From positions 2,294,001 to 2,358,000 of the forward strand of contig JAJQJQ010000030.1 of NCBI GenBank assembly GCA_028622995.1: DNA of 64,000 nt. The letters are read 5' to 3'. This document shows positions 51,291 through 61,248 of the stretch, piece by piece. The notes below the pieces were generated by a model, which was given only the letters and a program-made list of their open reading frames with translations, ran no database searches and had not been told where the DNA came from. Within the stretch, counting starts at the first letter, position 1, and the number at the start of each line of letters is the position of its first letter. Source of the DNA: Panagrolaimus kolymaensis. Lineage: Eukaryota > Nematoda > Chromadorea > Rhabditida > Panagrolaimidae. The translations under genes and the position numbers were made by a program.

Positions 51291-51762
51291 TGCTTCTTTA
51301 CTTTCTTTGTTTGCTTCAAAAATAAAGAAACACTTTCAAGAAACAATGTTTATTTAAAAAAATCAAAAACGAGTCATCAAAAAAAGCATGAAGCATCATT
51401 GTTTTTGCGAAAAAGAAAAATATAAAAAATAATGATGATGCCTTTTTTTATTTGAATCATAAACTTTTAATGAAATCATAAAAAATAAACATTTTAGAAA
51501 GCCTACAAACTTATCCAAAAAAATATGTTGAACATCCAGCATTTTTTCGAAATGAATTCAATCTTACAACGACTGTATTTTTGCATTCGCTGCTTTTTTC
51601 CATTCCATTGTTTTTCTTCTTTCATTCTTTCAATCATTCTTTCTTCAACTTTTTCCCATGTGAAAGTTTGACGTCGACGAATCGTGTTACTTTGTTACGT
51701 TATTTTTCGAAAGTGTTTGTTATTTTTTATGCTATTTTTTCCTTTTTTAGATCTTTCGCAAG
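51291..51762. other. intergenic region between protease 3 and the next gene
   Basis: Divergent promoter region, AT-rich. A GC-richer patch at 51665-51705 (GACGTCGACGAATCG) lies about 80 bases before the ATG at 51763. TTTTTTAG/ATCTTTCGCAAG just upstream of that ATG could be a trans-splice acceptor. Confidence 0.4.
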
Positions 51763-53226
51763 ATGATCATCGCTCTCAATCATAGCATTTTGGAAGAAGT
51801 TTTCATCGAAAGTATCAAAGAAAGGAATATCGTCAAACCTCTTGCAAATTTTATGCTCAATGGTAAAGAAAACTTTGATGTGGCTTTGAAATACTTCTCA
51901 AAATCTGTTTCTGTCAAAGCTAAAGCTGATCACATGATTGTTACTGTTAGAAAGGTTTGTTTCATTTTCTATTTGTTAGTTATACATACTAATGCTTTTG
52001 CTTTTTTAGTTCAAACAGATTAAAAGCTATAAGCTTCCATATAACTTTGTTCTCATTAAACCTCTCTTATCTGTTATTGGTCCAGCTATCAGTGATCTCG
52101 TTATTGCCGAAGTTCCAACTAACCTTGATGCTGATGACGCTGCTAACCCCATCGATTATTTGGTTCAAATAGGTTAGTTTTTGTATTGTCTTATCTTTTT
52201 ACTTATGTAACATGTGATCGTTTAGGATTGAACAAGGTTACTATTCATGATGTTCTATTTGCAAAGCATATGTATGCTTTGAAGAAATGTTACAATGTTG
52301 AAAAGATCGAACTTAATGGATGGTTTGTACATAAACTTGTAAGTTTACTTGTTGCTTATACTCTTTGTACTGGCTTTGTTGTTTGATCCGTTCTTATATG
52401 TTGCTGAAGTTCTTTCTTGAAGGCTTTTGTAGTTGCTTAAGATTCTGCAACAGGTTTAGTTGATGATTAAACTCTTCGTATACACATGTTTGCAATCATA
52501 CTAATTCTTTCCGTTTTAGAACTTGAGCTGTATTCCTGATTCATGCCGTGAACTCAAACTTGGCCATGTTGATTTTGCTGATCTCGTCACTACTAAAAAG
52601 TTAGTTTTACATACTTTATGGCTATAATGGTATCACATTCTCCTTTTTCTAGAGTCGCTCTTAAATCTGTTAGAAAGTTGGAAATTTTTGGATTCTTCAA
52701 CGTTGCAACTTTTGGTCCTAACTCTCGTCAAGCTTTGATGAACTTTATATCTGAAAGTTTTCCAAATCTTCAAGTATTAAATGTTTCATTTTACTTACCT
52801 CTTTACAATACACAAATTACTCAATTTGCTTCAAGTGTAAAGAGAATGAAAATGGATGTTTTCAAGAAGATCTCAGATTCAAAGATTCATGGAAGCATCA
52901 AGTTTGTTGGAATCGAAAATGAAAGTGTCTATAATTCGGTAAGTGATTTTCTCAACCTTTGTGTATCATCATCCCACTTTCATTTTCAGGTTGCTTTTAT
53001 CCTTCGTCTAAGCGAACACACCGCATTCAATAACTTCAAAAAAAGAATTGTTACAAAATTTCAACTTTCTCCTGATTTAGAACTTCATTTTGTTTTTGGT
53101 TTTGGCCGCCTTTGGATTGATTGCTATGAAGATGAATATGGAAGCTATTTTAATAATATGTTTGATAGCAACAGTGACTCCTCTGATAATGAAGACGTTG
53201 ATATGACTGATCTAGATGTTTTATAA
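51763..53226 (+). CDS. unrecognised LRR/F-box-associated-like protein with acidic tail, 356 aa
   Basis: Exons are 51763-51954, 52010-52172, 52226-52338, 52520-52599, 52653-52938 and 52990-53226, in frame throughout. No signal peptide. The N-terminus (NHSILEEVFIESIKE, KADHMIVTVRKF) and segments such as IELNGWFVHKL, ELKLGHVDFADL and LEIFGFFN have spacing reminiscent of leucine-rich or F-box-associated repeats, but I do not recognise the family. The last 25 residues are very acidic (DSNSDSSDNEDVDMTDLDVL). Codon use is less AT-extreme than in neighbours and several introns are short, so it is likely a well expressed gene. Role unknown. Confidence 0.72.
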
Positions 53227-53893
53227 TTTATTTGTTGGTTATCCTATGTTTTAATCATGTTTTACTGTTGCGTTTAATAAAGTTTTAATATTATTCTTAT
53301 GTGTGTGATAAAGGTTTTTTTACTGTTGCTAAGATGAAAAAAGCAATACACAGAAAGGAAAAGCTATTAGGTTCGATAGACTGCACTTAACTACTGCTTT
53401 TGACTGGCACGGGCATTGACAATCGAGTGAGAATTCATTATGTTTATATTAAATTTGGTGGATCACTGGAGAGATGAATCAGCGAAACTACTAGCTGGTG
53501 CTTTTATGTATGATTATCTTTAGCATAGCATTTATGTATGCATTGTTAATGTTGGCGCCTTGATTGGTAATAATGATGGTTTACTACCATGTGTTCCTGA
53601 TGTATGTGTAGCTAGCATTAATAAATGGATATCTGCATAGCACGATAGAATAAATGAGTTTCTGCAGCGATTTATGCCAAATGCCGGCTGCAATATGAAT
53701 TTGTCTAAGACAAAAGTGATACTCCATTCATCTTACTGACTTAAAGTAACGTGGTTCTCAACAAAGCTATGATCTTTTGAAGTTTCAGACACAACAATAT
53801 TAAGAAAAATACATATTTATTTAACATCCTACATCACAAAAGATTGTGAAAGTACAAAAAAACATAAACTAAGAATAAAAAGAGCTTTAGCAG
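53227..53893. other. intergenic stretch with a less AT-rich, coding-like relic
   Basis: The first part is the 3' flank of the 51763 gene (AATAAAG at about 53277). Between about 53340 and 53750 the base composition is clearly more balanced than nearby intergenic DNA. One frame around 53610-53740 reads RINEFLQRFMPNAGCNMNLS then KTKVI before stops, which faintly recalls the thumb-side of a reverse transcriptase. Stops are frequent and no element ends were found, so this is at most a relic. Confidence 0.3.
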
Positions 53894-54496
53894 CTACCAT
53901 TTCCATGGATCGTCGACATTCGGTGGCATACTTTTGACTCGTTCAGAAAACATTCGACTATGTCCTTTCATCATTTCACGTTTGAAGACACAATTTTGTT
54001 CATAGCACCAACCTGAAATAAAGGAAGTTTTAAACACAAGTTCAAAAAGAAAGAATAAAGCAAAAATTTGAGAGCAAAAGTCACCATTCTTTTGTTACGA
54101 AGAAGTTTGAATACAGTTGAGATATTATATTTTAAGAAAGGAATATATAAAACTTACCAAGATAAGCAACCAATGGCCAAGCCATTCTGTGTGGTGTAAC
54201 GGATTTTCTAATAGCATACGACCAAGTAAAAGTTCCCATAATTACTAAAAACAAAGAAATTAACAATAATAATATAATATTAGGAAACTAACCTTTTGTT
54301 GTTGTTGTTTTGAAGGTGAAATACCAATAGTTCGATGAGGTCCGAGGATTTCGTCTAAAACAGAGACTTTCTCACCGTTCTTCCACTGACGGGTGTGATT
54401 CCAATCAAGAAAGCAGATAGTTCCAGCAATTGTAGGATAAATCCAAATAGCTACTTGCTTACGAATATGATAGAATACAGAACGTTCAACAACCAT
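53894..54496 (-). CDS. small membrane protein, possibly NDUFB1-like, 137 aa
   Basis: Minus-strand exons: 54496-54289, 54244-54158 and 54012-53894. Two moderately hydrophobic segments (VAIWIYPTIAGTICFL and MAWPLVAYLGWCY), each followed by polar, charged sequence; the C-terminus is HSRMFSERVKSMPPNVDDPWKW. Arrangement of a membrane segment followed by Arg-rich sequence, Met-Phe and a terminal Trp-Lys recalls the complex I subunit NDUFB1 (MNLL), but the match is loose. The first donor must be GTTTCC, four bases past a better-looking GTTAGT, to keep the frame; using GTTAGT would give a stop directly after exon 1. This makes the first junction uncertain. Confidence 0.55.
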
Positions 54497-56401
54497 AAAA
54501 TAGATAGAGAATAAATTGATTGTCGAGAAGCAAAAAAATATGTTTGTCAAAGAGAACAAACAGACGCACACGCAAGAACTATTTTTTTGAAATGAAAAAA
54601 CAACGATGTTTTGTTTTATGCTATTTGGTTGCAAAAAGCCAAAAATGTGGGTGATTCAAAAATTTTTTTAGAGGCAATGCAAAAAAAAATTTGGTTGGTG
54701 GATTTCAAGAAAGTTTTTCAAATCACAAAAAAAAGTTATTAATTAAAAAACCACAGAAGAAAATTTAGATTAATTACAAACTAAAGCTAATAAAAGAACA
54801 AAACTAAAAAGGAAAAAATGCTATGAGTCTCATTGTTTATGGGTTGTCTCCTTTTGGTCGTTGTTGTTGATCGTAAACAAACAAAATTTGGATTAATTAA
54901 TCTTCAGAGGGAAATTTTTGGATGAATTTTAAGGATTTTTTATTGCTGAATTTTCCTTACATAACAAATTCTAATGCCAAAATACCGTTGTCCTTTTATT
55001 GACTTTTTAATGTCATAAAACCGACGAAGTCGACTTACTTTTAAACCAACCTTTTCATTAAATTTAATAACTACACCATAAAGTTTGGAAGTTTGGCTTG
55101 GCGACTACTTATTAATGCTTTTATCCATTTCAGTTTTGTTACATATCTTTAATTTTTTATATACTTACTTCAGTGAACTTTAAGTGTCTAAGAAAAAAAG
55201 AAGTAAGTAAGAGAATGACATTATTTTTTTTTTATAAGTTAGAGTCATACCTACTTAAACATAAAAAAAGGCGTTCGTTAACTGTCACTCATTTTTTTTA
55301 TGTTGCTTTTTTTTTTATTTCTTGCACTCTTATACTTTTATTAAATTAATAGCTTTACCTGAAGAGAATTATTGAACTGCTTCGTATTAACTCCGAATAA
55401 GCTCAAAGATTTCTAACCCCTAAAAATTTAAAAAAAGATAATTCTTTGTGAATAAAAATATTTTATCATATTAATTTTTTGACGGATTTTTTTGCTGGTT
55501 TTTGTTATGTTTTCTCCAAATTATTATTTTCATTTATATATTCGACAAATATACATTCCAATTTCTTCGCTACAGAGTGCCACGGTTCCAATGCTAATTC
55601 CACCCAAAATTGCGATGTAAAAAATAAACCATTTTGTTAAATTAGAAATTTTACCACAAAAAAACATCTTTATTTTTTTATGAATGAAAAATAGCATTTA
55701 GATTTTTGATTTTTATAGCATACATGGTTGTTGCGCTTCTTAAAAATTGCAACACATTGTTTTTTATGTTTTATATGTGTGACGCATAAAAAATAGCGAT
55801 GATTAATTGGAGAGAAAAAAACAATTAAAACTATTTTTTTGCAAGGTTTTAAATTCTTTGTCCATTTCGAAATTTCTTTCATTAAACCATTTTTAATAAC
55901 AGAATGTGGAAGACAATTTTTCTTGCTTTGTAAAAAAAACATTTTTTGCAATAACTGAGTCTTAGCATTTTTTATAAAAGTTTTAATAACAAAAAAGAAA
56001 CTTTGCTATAACTTTGACCAAAATGCTTTTTTATGGTAAATTAATTTTTTTTGCTTCCATTTTTTTATATCTAATTTATATTTTGTTAAATGTAACTTTG
56101 GCTCTTTGTTGGTGACATGTATGGGGGAAATATTTTAAACATGGAACTTATAAATTTCATTTTAAGGAAAGTGATGGAGAAAATTATTCTTTGCATTTTT
56201 TGTTATGTTTTACTCTTAAATTTTATTAAAGATAGAGAAATACTCTGTTCTAAGTGATCTGAAGAAGTCGATTGAAACAAAACCTCAAATATGAATCATG
56301 CAACTTTTAAGGCTTATTTTTTTCAAACTTTAAACAAATTTTTGGAATGTAAAAATCTTTTAAAATTAACAATATTTTTACAACAGATGTTTTTTAAAAG
56401 T
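54497..56401. other. AT-rich intergenic stretch
   Basis: About 1.9 kb with no recognised conserved gene. It contains the small hydrophobic open frame at 55530-55667, listed separately. The ORF at 55670-55951 (minus) is Lys/Cys-rich and unconvincing. Confidence 0.4.
55530..55667 (-). CDS. possible 45-residue one-TM micropeptide or lone exon
   Basis: Minus strand, ATG at 55667 and TGA at 55530-55532. It reads a polar start (MFFCGKISNLTK), a membrane segment with glycines (WFIFYIAILGGISIGTVAL) and a short polar end CSEEIGMYICRIYK. The sequence is less A/T-tract-like than its surroundings and has balanced codon positions, which is why it is listed. It may be a micropeptide, an exon of a longer gene that I could not assemble, or chance. 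Confidence 0.3.
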   Translation of the reverse strand: MFFCGKISNLTKWFIFYIAILGGISIGTVALCSEEIGMYICRIYK

Positions 56402-56421
56402 TTAACTAATAATTGATATGC

Positions 56422-56429
56422 TTCGAGAT
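56422..56429. repeat. hAT target-site duplication, left copy
   Basis: TTCGAGAT directly outside the element's CAGTGCTG end; identical to 57491-57498. Eight base pairs is the standard hAT length. Confidence 0.9.
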
Positions 56430-56707
56430 CAGTGCTGTCGAATGTTCGAAAATCTTCGAATCGAACTTTCGAAGCTTCGATTCGAATTCGAATTTCTTCG
56501 AATCGAATTTCGAAGTTTCGATTCGAAATTCGAAACTTTCGAATCGAATTTCGAAGCTTCGATTCGAAAAATCGAATCGAATCTTCGAAAAAGTGAAGTC
56601 ATTAATAATAAAAAAAAATTTTGAAAATACTTTATTATATAAAAAAAAACAACAAAACAAAAGACAACAAAGATTTATAAAAAAAAACAATCAACAATTA
56701 ATAATAA

Positions 56708-56958
56708 TTAAAAATCTTCTGTTTCACTTTCACTTTCGAAGACCACAATTTCATTTTCATTTTTTGGCACAGGAACTAAATTTCTTTCAGCTTTTTCGAC
56801 GATCATTTGATTACGAACCATCATTACATCTTCTACTTTATCATCACCCAGAGAATTTCTTTGTGTATTTTGAAAGAAGTGAGTTAGATTGGAAAATACT
56901 CTTTCAGGCTCTGAACTTGACGCCATTAATGATAGATAGGCTTTTGCTAAAGAAGAAA
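56708..56958 (-). pseudogene. hAT transposase C-terminal dimerisation remnant
   Basis: Reads AYLSLMASSSEPERVFSNL and continues through LTHFFQNTQRNSLGDDKVED, MVRNQMIV and an acidic end. The Ser-rich stretch followed by ERVFS is the conserved C-terminal hAT block. Only the end of the transposase is present. It could still make a short dimerising peptide from the ATG at 56926. Confidence 0.75.
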
Positions 56959-57156
56959 GAAGTCAAGTTTTTGTTGTTTTGCTGGTGGACCATTATCATC
57001 AGTAATGCTAGTGTTTAGTTTATCAGAATGCTTTTTTTCAATATGTTCTTTCCTTCCTGATGTTGTTCCTGTTGCGTTTACTTTATACTTCTTAATACAG
57101 TACTTGCATTCATAGAATCCATTAACTTTTACAAAGTGAATTTTAGCAACTGACAT
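56947..57156 (-). pseudogene. BED zinc finger remnant of the hAT transposase
   Basis: Sixty-nine codons: IHFVKVNGFYECKYCIKKYK, then GTTSGRKEHIEKKHSDKL. C-x2-C-x17-H-x4-H is the BED DNA-binding pattern placed at the N-terminus of hAT transposases. It runs nearly straight into the C-terminal remnant with a change of frame, so the catalytic domain was deleted between them. Confidence 0.75.
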
Positions 57157-57490
57157 AATTTACAGGAAGAAGAAAAATTGTTAAACAAATGTCAAACAAA
57201 AACTTTGCAAATCTGTTGAGCTTTTGCAGCAAAAAAGTTTGGCGCCAAAAAGCTTGCGCCAAAGTCAAATCCATTGGAATGGCGCCGATTCGAAAAAATT
57301 CGAAATTCGAAAGCTTCGAATCGAATTTCGAATGTTCGATTCGAATTCGAATTTCTTCGAAACGAATTTCGAATGTTCGATTCGAAATTCGTATTTTTCG
57401 AAATTCGATTCGTTCGAAGCTTCGAATTTCGAAATTCGATTCGAAATTCGGTTCGAAATTCGATTCGAAATTCGAAATTCGACAGCTCTG

Positions 57491-57498
57491 TTCGAGAT
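57491..57498. repeat. hAT target-site duplication, right copy
   Basis: TTCGAGAT immediately after the element end CAGCTCTG; it matches 56422-56429 exactly. Confidence 0.9.
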
Positions 57499-57859
57499 GG
57501 TCGCCTGGTCCCTCCCACTTGTTGTGAGGGTAACGCCGAACTTGATGGTTGTTGATGTGGCGCTACTAAAGAAGTGTTGTTGCTTAGCTTCATTAAATAA
57601 AGTAAGCTTTTGAACCAACGAATTAGGGTTTGACGATATGGAGTTATAACAACCATAATAATTATTGAATTTGCAAATGAATGAAATGCAATAATGGGAA
57701 TGAAAAAGTTTGAAACAACTAAAAAATATTTAAAAAATGAACCAAGAAAATCAATAAAAAACAAACCATTTAAACTTTCAATTTCCAAAACAACACAAAT
57801 ACATAAAATTCCAATTGGAGCGACAATAAGCGAAATGGGAACGATGAGTTGTAAAGTCA

Positions 57860-58558
57860 ATTAGTGCACAAGATTACTATGTAAAAAAACAAAAGGCTGT
57901 TCAGGAAAAAACTTTTAGACGGTTGAAGAGATTAAATTTTAATTGATTTGGCTTTTAGACGGCTAATGAGATTAAATTTTTTTTATTGATTTCAATAAAT
58001 TATTTTATATGTTACACTGAAACAAACAGCCGCAGCACCGTCTTCGATTTTTAACAGTAAAAAAATTTTTGGTCCGACAATTAGTTATATTTAAATTTTT
58101 TGCTTAAAATACCTTTTTTCAAACATGCTTTGTTTCAGAAAACAATAGAAAATTGGAAAAAAAAACTAAAAATTTTATTTTGTAATTGACCTTATAATTA
58201 TTATTTTTTTCAATTTACACCAAAACATTTTTTACATCAAAAATCTTGCGAATATACGAGTTGCTTTTACATCTTATCTAATCAAGAATAAAACAAAATT
58301 TTTAATTTTTAACATTTTTAAAAAAATTTTTCAATATTAAATAGTTGGTAAAGAAGTTGGGTAATAACAATCGAAGACGGTGCTGCGGCTGTTTGTTTCA
58401 GTGTAACATATAAAATAATTTATTGAAATCAATAAAAAAAATTTAATCTCATTAGCCGTCTAAAAGCCAAATCAATTAAAATTTAATCTCTTCAACCGTC
58501 TAAAAGTTTTTTCCTGAACAGCCTTTTGTTTTTTTACATAGTAATCTTGTGCACTAAT
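57860..58558. mobile_element. 699-bp DNA element with about 190-bp terminal inverted repeats
   Basis: 57860-58050 and 58369-58558 are near-perfect reverse complements, outer ends ATTAGTGCACAAG and CTTGTGCACTAAT, inner ends near GACGGTGCTGCGGCTG. Segment-by-segment comparison found no substitution, and the two arm lengths differ by about one base. The 318-bp centre is AT-rich and non-coding. A motif AGACGG(T/C)T.A.GAG occurs twice per arm, and a related copy (CTCTTGAGCCGTCT) lies just outside the right end. TA at both ends would fit a Tc1/mariner-type target, giving a TIR start of GTGCACAAG. No transposase, so non-autonomous. Confidence 0.88.
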
Positions 58559-60207
58559 CTCTTGAGCCGTCTGCAACAATAATTACTAGAAACTCCGCTG
58601 CCTCCGGTCGGCGATCTTACTTGTTTTATTGAAAAATACAAAATTGCCACTCGTATTAATGCCTATGTTTTAATAATTACTTTTCCAAAAAGTTATTGTA
58701 TTGACTTTTATAAAAATTAAAACTTTTCCCGAACAATCTTATCACTCGTGTCTATTTTAATCACTTAATTTTCAATAATGAGATCCTAAAAATTGAAACA
58801 TGTGTAAGCCTTTAAAACTCTTTTTTGGCAAAAATCTAAAGAAAAAAAGTTTTTCGGTCTAATTTTATTGGGTTCTTGAATTGATCAGAAGCTAATTAAC
58901 TTTTCCGATGATTTTGCCTTTTCTACTTATTGCACTTTAACAAAAAAAGTTATAACGGTTACTTTTTTTTTGCACGAATCAAAATAAACAATGAACTGAA
59001 CCATTAAAAAAAATTTATACCAGCTTGTGAAAAATTCGCAAAAAGTTAAGGTTATAGTCATCGAGCAAGCTTACAATAGTTAAATCACTTAATTTGCGCA
59101 GCAAGCAAACCCATGTTTTGCTGATTTTTTATGTATATGAAAATTACCCAAATCATTTCATCGCGCTTGGAAAACAAAATATAGTTTCATTCTAATTTAT
59201 GCAAATTTTTTAGGTGAATTTCCTATTTTAATATAAAAGATTTCAAGATAAGATACAAAAAAACAGAGAGAAAAAGAATAATAATATGTATGGGAAATAG
59301 CGAAGCCTAGTAGCCCTGGGACTGCGACCAAAAGTAATCGAAAACGAACGAACAATAAAAATTAATAAGAAGGAAATATTCAAGTTACTTTTCGATTAAA
59401 ATCACCGAAAATAATAAAAAAAGTTCCCTATGTTTATTCTTTTCATAAACTAAACGTCAGCGTACTTTTAATTAAATTTTGCGTTTAGAATACCTAAAAG
59501 TTTTGTATGCTAATCCAATTAAATTTAGAAAAAAAAATATACGATCCAAAAGCTTAGTTAAAAAAAATTTCATTGAAAATCGTTAAAAATAATTTCGCTT
59601 TAATTTCATAATAAAGAAACTTAATATTCATAAAAAAAGTAAAATTTGTGAATATTTTATTAAAAATTTGCATATTTTCTAATGAAAACATTATTAAAAA
59701 TCATAAAAAATTATTTGGATATAATTGTCTCAATTCAATTAAAACAATTTATTAAAAAAAGTTGTGGGGATTCGAACCTATGACAGAAATATCCTAACAT
59801 CACCGCCTTCAACGCCTACGCCACACAGCAAATGTATAACAAGGAACTTTAGCCAATGATATTTTTACTCTAAATCAAAATATTTAAATTTCCATAGCGG
59901 CATACATCTATTTTTATGTGATGTTTTTTAAAGTTAGCTTACTCATAGAGGTAATTGAGGGTGGAGAAAACGATTTTTATAGCCAGAATATGCGTTAACT
60001 TTGCTGCAACGCTCAGCGGGACATTGTGAACTTTTAAAATGTTGTGATTAAGCACTTTTTTTCTATACTTCCTTCTATTTTTTTTAAAAATTCGTCAATG
60101 CGACGAAAAATTGACCCTAGAGAGCCCTCTAATATCAACATAATTACACGAAATAAAAAAAATCATAAATTTCGGTTAGCAGATCGGGCGTTCTCATTGC
60201 TAAAACA
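58559..60207. other. non-coding DNA inside the broken receptor gene
   Basis: AT-rich sequence with no open frame that looks coding, bounded by the 699-bp TIR element and the GC-rich hairpin. It holds the tRNA-like sequence at 59761-59829. It interrupts the receptor frame, so it most likely arrived by insertion, but I could not identify its own ends. Confidence 0.45.
59761..59829 (-). ncRNA. tRNA-like sequence (SINE head or tRNA pseudogene)
   Basis: On the minus strand: GCTGTGTGGCGTAGGCG (A-box-like TGGCGTAGGCG), then B box GGTTCGAATCC, then CCACAAC followed at once by seven T, a Pol III stop. The acceptor ends pair at five of seven positions, but the T-stem pairs only at GG/CC and no clean anticodon stem is seen. 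A functional tRNA is therefore unlikely. A tRNA-derived SINE or an old tRNA pseudogene fits better. Confidence 0.45.
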
Positions 60208-60238
60208 GCCGCACCCCTCGCTTCGCTCGGGGTGCGGC
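60208..60238. repeat. GC-rich hairpin, 10-bp stem
   Basis: GCCGCACCCC and GGGGTGCGGC flank an 11-base loop TCGCTTCGCTC, in an otherwise very AT-rich region and exactly where the receptor frame breaks. It resembles the structured terminus of a mobile element. Its AACAGCCGCA start is also found at the inner end of the TIRs at 57860-58558. Confidence 0.75.
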
Positions 60239-61248
60239 GGGATAAAATTAAAAATTGTTTTCGAGCTTTTATGGTTGCAGGTGATAAGACATTTGATAGC
60301 TCTAATAAAGTTTTTTGAGTTTTAAAAACAATAAAAAATCCAAATACACCAATTAGTGTAACTTGAAAGGCTAGCACAGACATGCATAATCGTCCACCTT
60401 TGTCCACAATTAACATGTTACATGGAGCTTGAATATATAATTCATAACAATATGAATAATTTTCTTTTACATACATTAAAGTTTCAGGATAATTATTATA
60501 AAAATATAATAAGAATATTGATGGAAATGGATAAAAAACCATTATAAAACTCATAATTATTATTCCATAAAAGGAATGAAAAAATTTAGCGGATGGATTG
60601 CCTTTGAGAGAAAAATATTGATATAATAAACCATAAATAATTGAAAAGCCTGCGCAACTTATAAAAATGTGATAAATAATCTAAAAAAAGCATTACAAAA
60701 CAATATTTTTTCACTTTCTTGGGATTGATTCTTATCTAACTTTTTTGAATCTCAAGAAAACGTGAATATTCAAATTTTTAATTGGTAAAAAAAATTTTTA
60801 AGGGTGACGGAAATAACTTTTCTTTTTAGAAGAAAGAAAGAAAAATTAATTTTGAAAAAAAATATATCTATGTACATATGATTTTTTATTTCCTTACATA
60901 TGGAATAACTTGACCCCAAAAATGATCAAAGTATCGACTAACAAATCCCGCCCCACACATAATCGTAGTTGGAAGCATAATAAAAGGACCATGAATAAAA
61001 GTTGCATGAAAATCCATTAAAAATGCAAAAATAATGGTGGATAAAATAAAATATTTATATATTTTCATTGCTTTTGTAGAATGTTTTAATACTATAAAAA
61101 ATGCGATACCATTAACACAAATATCAATGCCTGTATTTATGTGTAATCGATCTCCATATGTTTGGTATTCTTCATAAGTATAGACATGATGCCGGGAATT
61201 GGTGGGAGAAATTCCAGAATTATTAAAGCCAATACTTAAATTATTCAT

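Larger units (their letters stand above)
56430..57490 (-). mobile_element. non-autonomous hAT element, 1061 bp
   Basis: Ends are CAGTGCTGTCGAATGTTCG and, reading inward on the other strand, CAGAGCTGTCGAATTTCG, a hAT-style inverted pair, flanked by a perfect 8-bp duplication TTCGAGAT. Both subterminal regions (about 56440-56590 and 57285-57485) are dense clusters of the palindrome TTCGAA and variants. Inside, on the minus strand, are a BED-type zinc finger (57156-56947: CKYC, 17 residues, then H-x4-H) and a hAT C-terminal dimerisation segment (56958-56708, SSSEPERVFSNLTHFFQNTQ). The DDE catalytic core that normally lies between them is missing, so it is an internally deleted copy that would need a transposase in trans. 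Confidence 0.9.
56402..61248 (-). pseudogene. Srh-class chemoreceptor gene, split by insertions
   Basis: Seven-TM chemosensory GPCR of nematodes (Srh type), minus strand. Exon 1 is 61248-60898 (TM1-TM2: INTGIDICVNGIAFFIVLKH, YKYFILSTIIFAFLMDFHA). Exon 2 runs from 60680 to about 60245 (TM3-TM5, ending LSPATIKARKQFLI). The next coding part is 57860-57491 (LQLIVPISLIVAPIGILCI ... VITPYRQTLIRWF, TM6-TM7 and tail). Between the last two, about 2.4 kb of foreign-looking DNA starts and stops abruptly: no GT donor follows KQFLI and no AG precedes the 57860 end. A hAT element is inserted in the tail; beyond it the frame closes at 56402. As it stands it cannot encode a normal receptor unless unusual splicing rescues it. 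Confidence 0.78.

Noticed and set aside
56430..57490. Host gene coding for a BED-finger protein
   Set aside because: hAT ends and an 8-bp target duplication enclose it, and the frame changes between finger and dimerisation block.
59761..59829. Functional tRNA gene
   Set aside because: T-stem and acceptor stem are mispaired and no anticodon stem is found.
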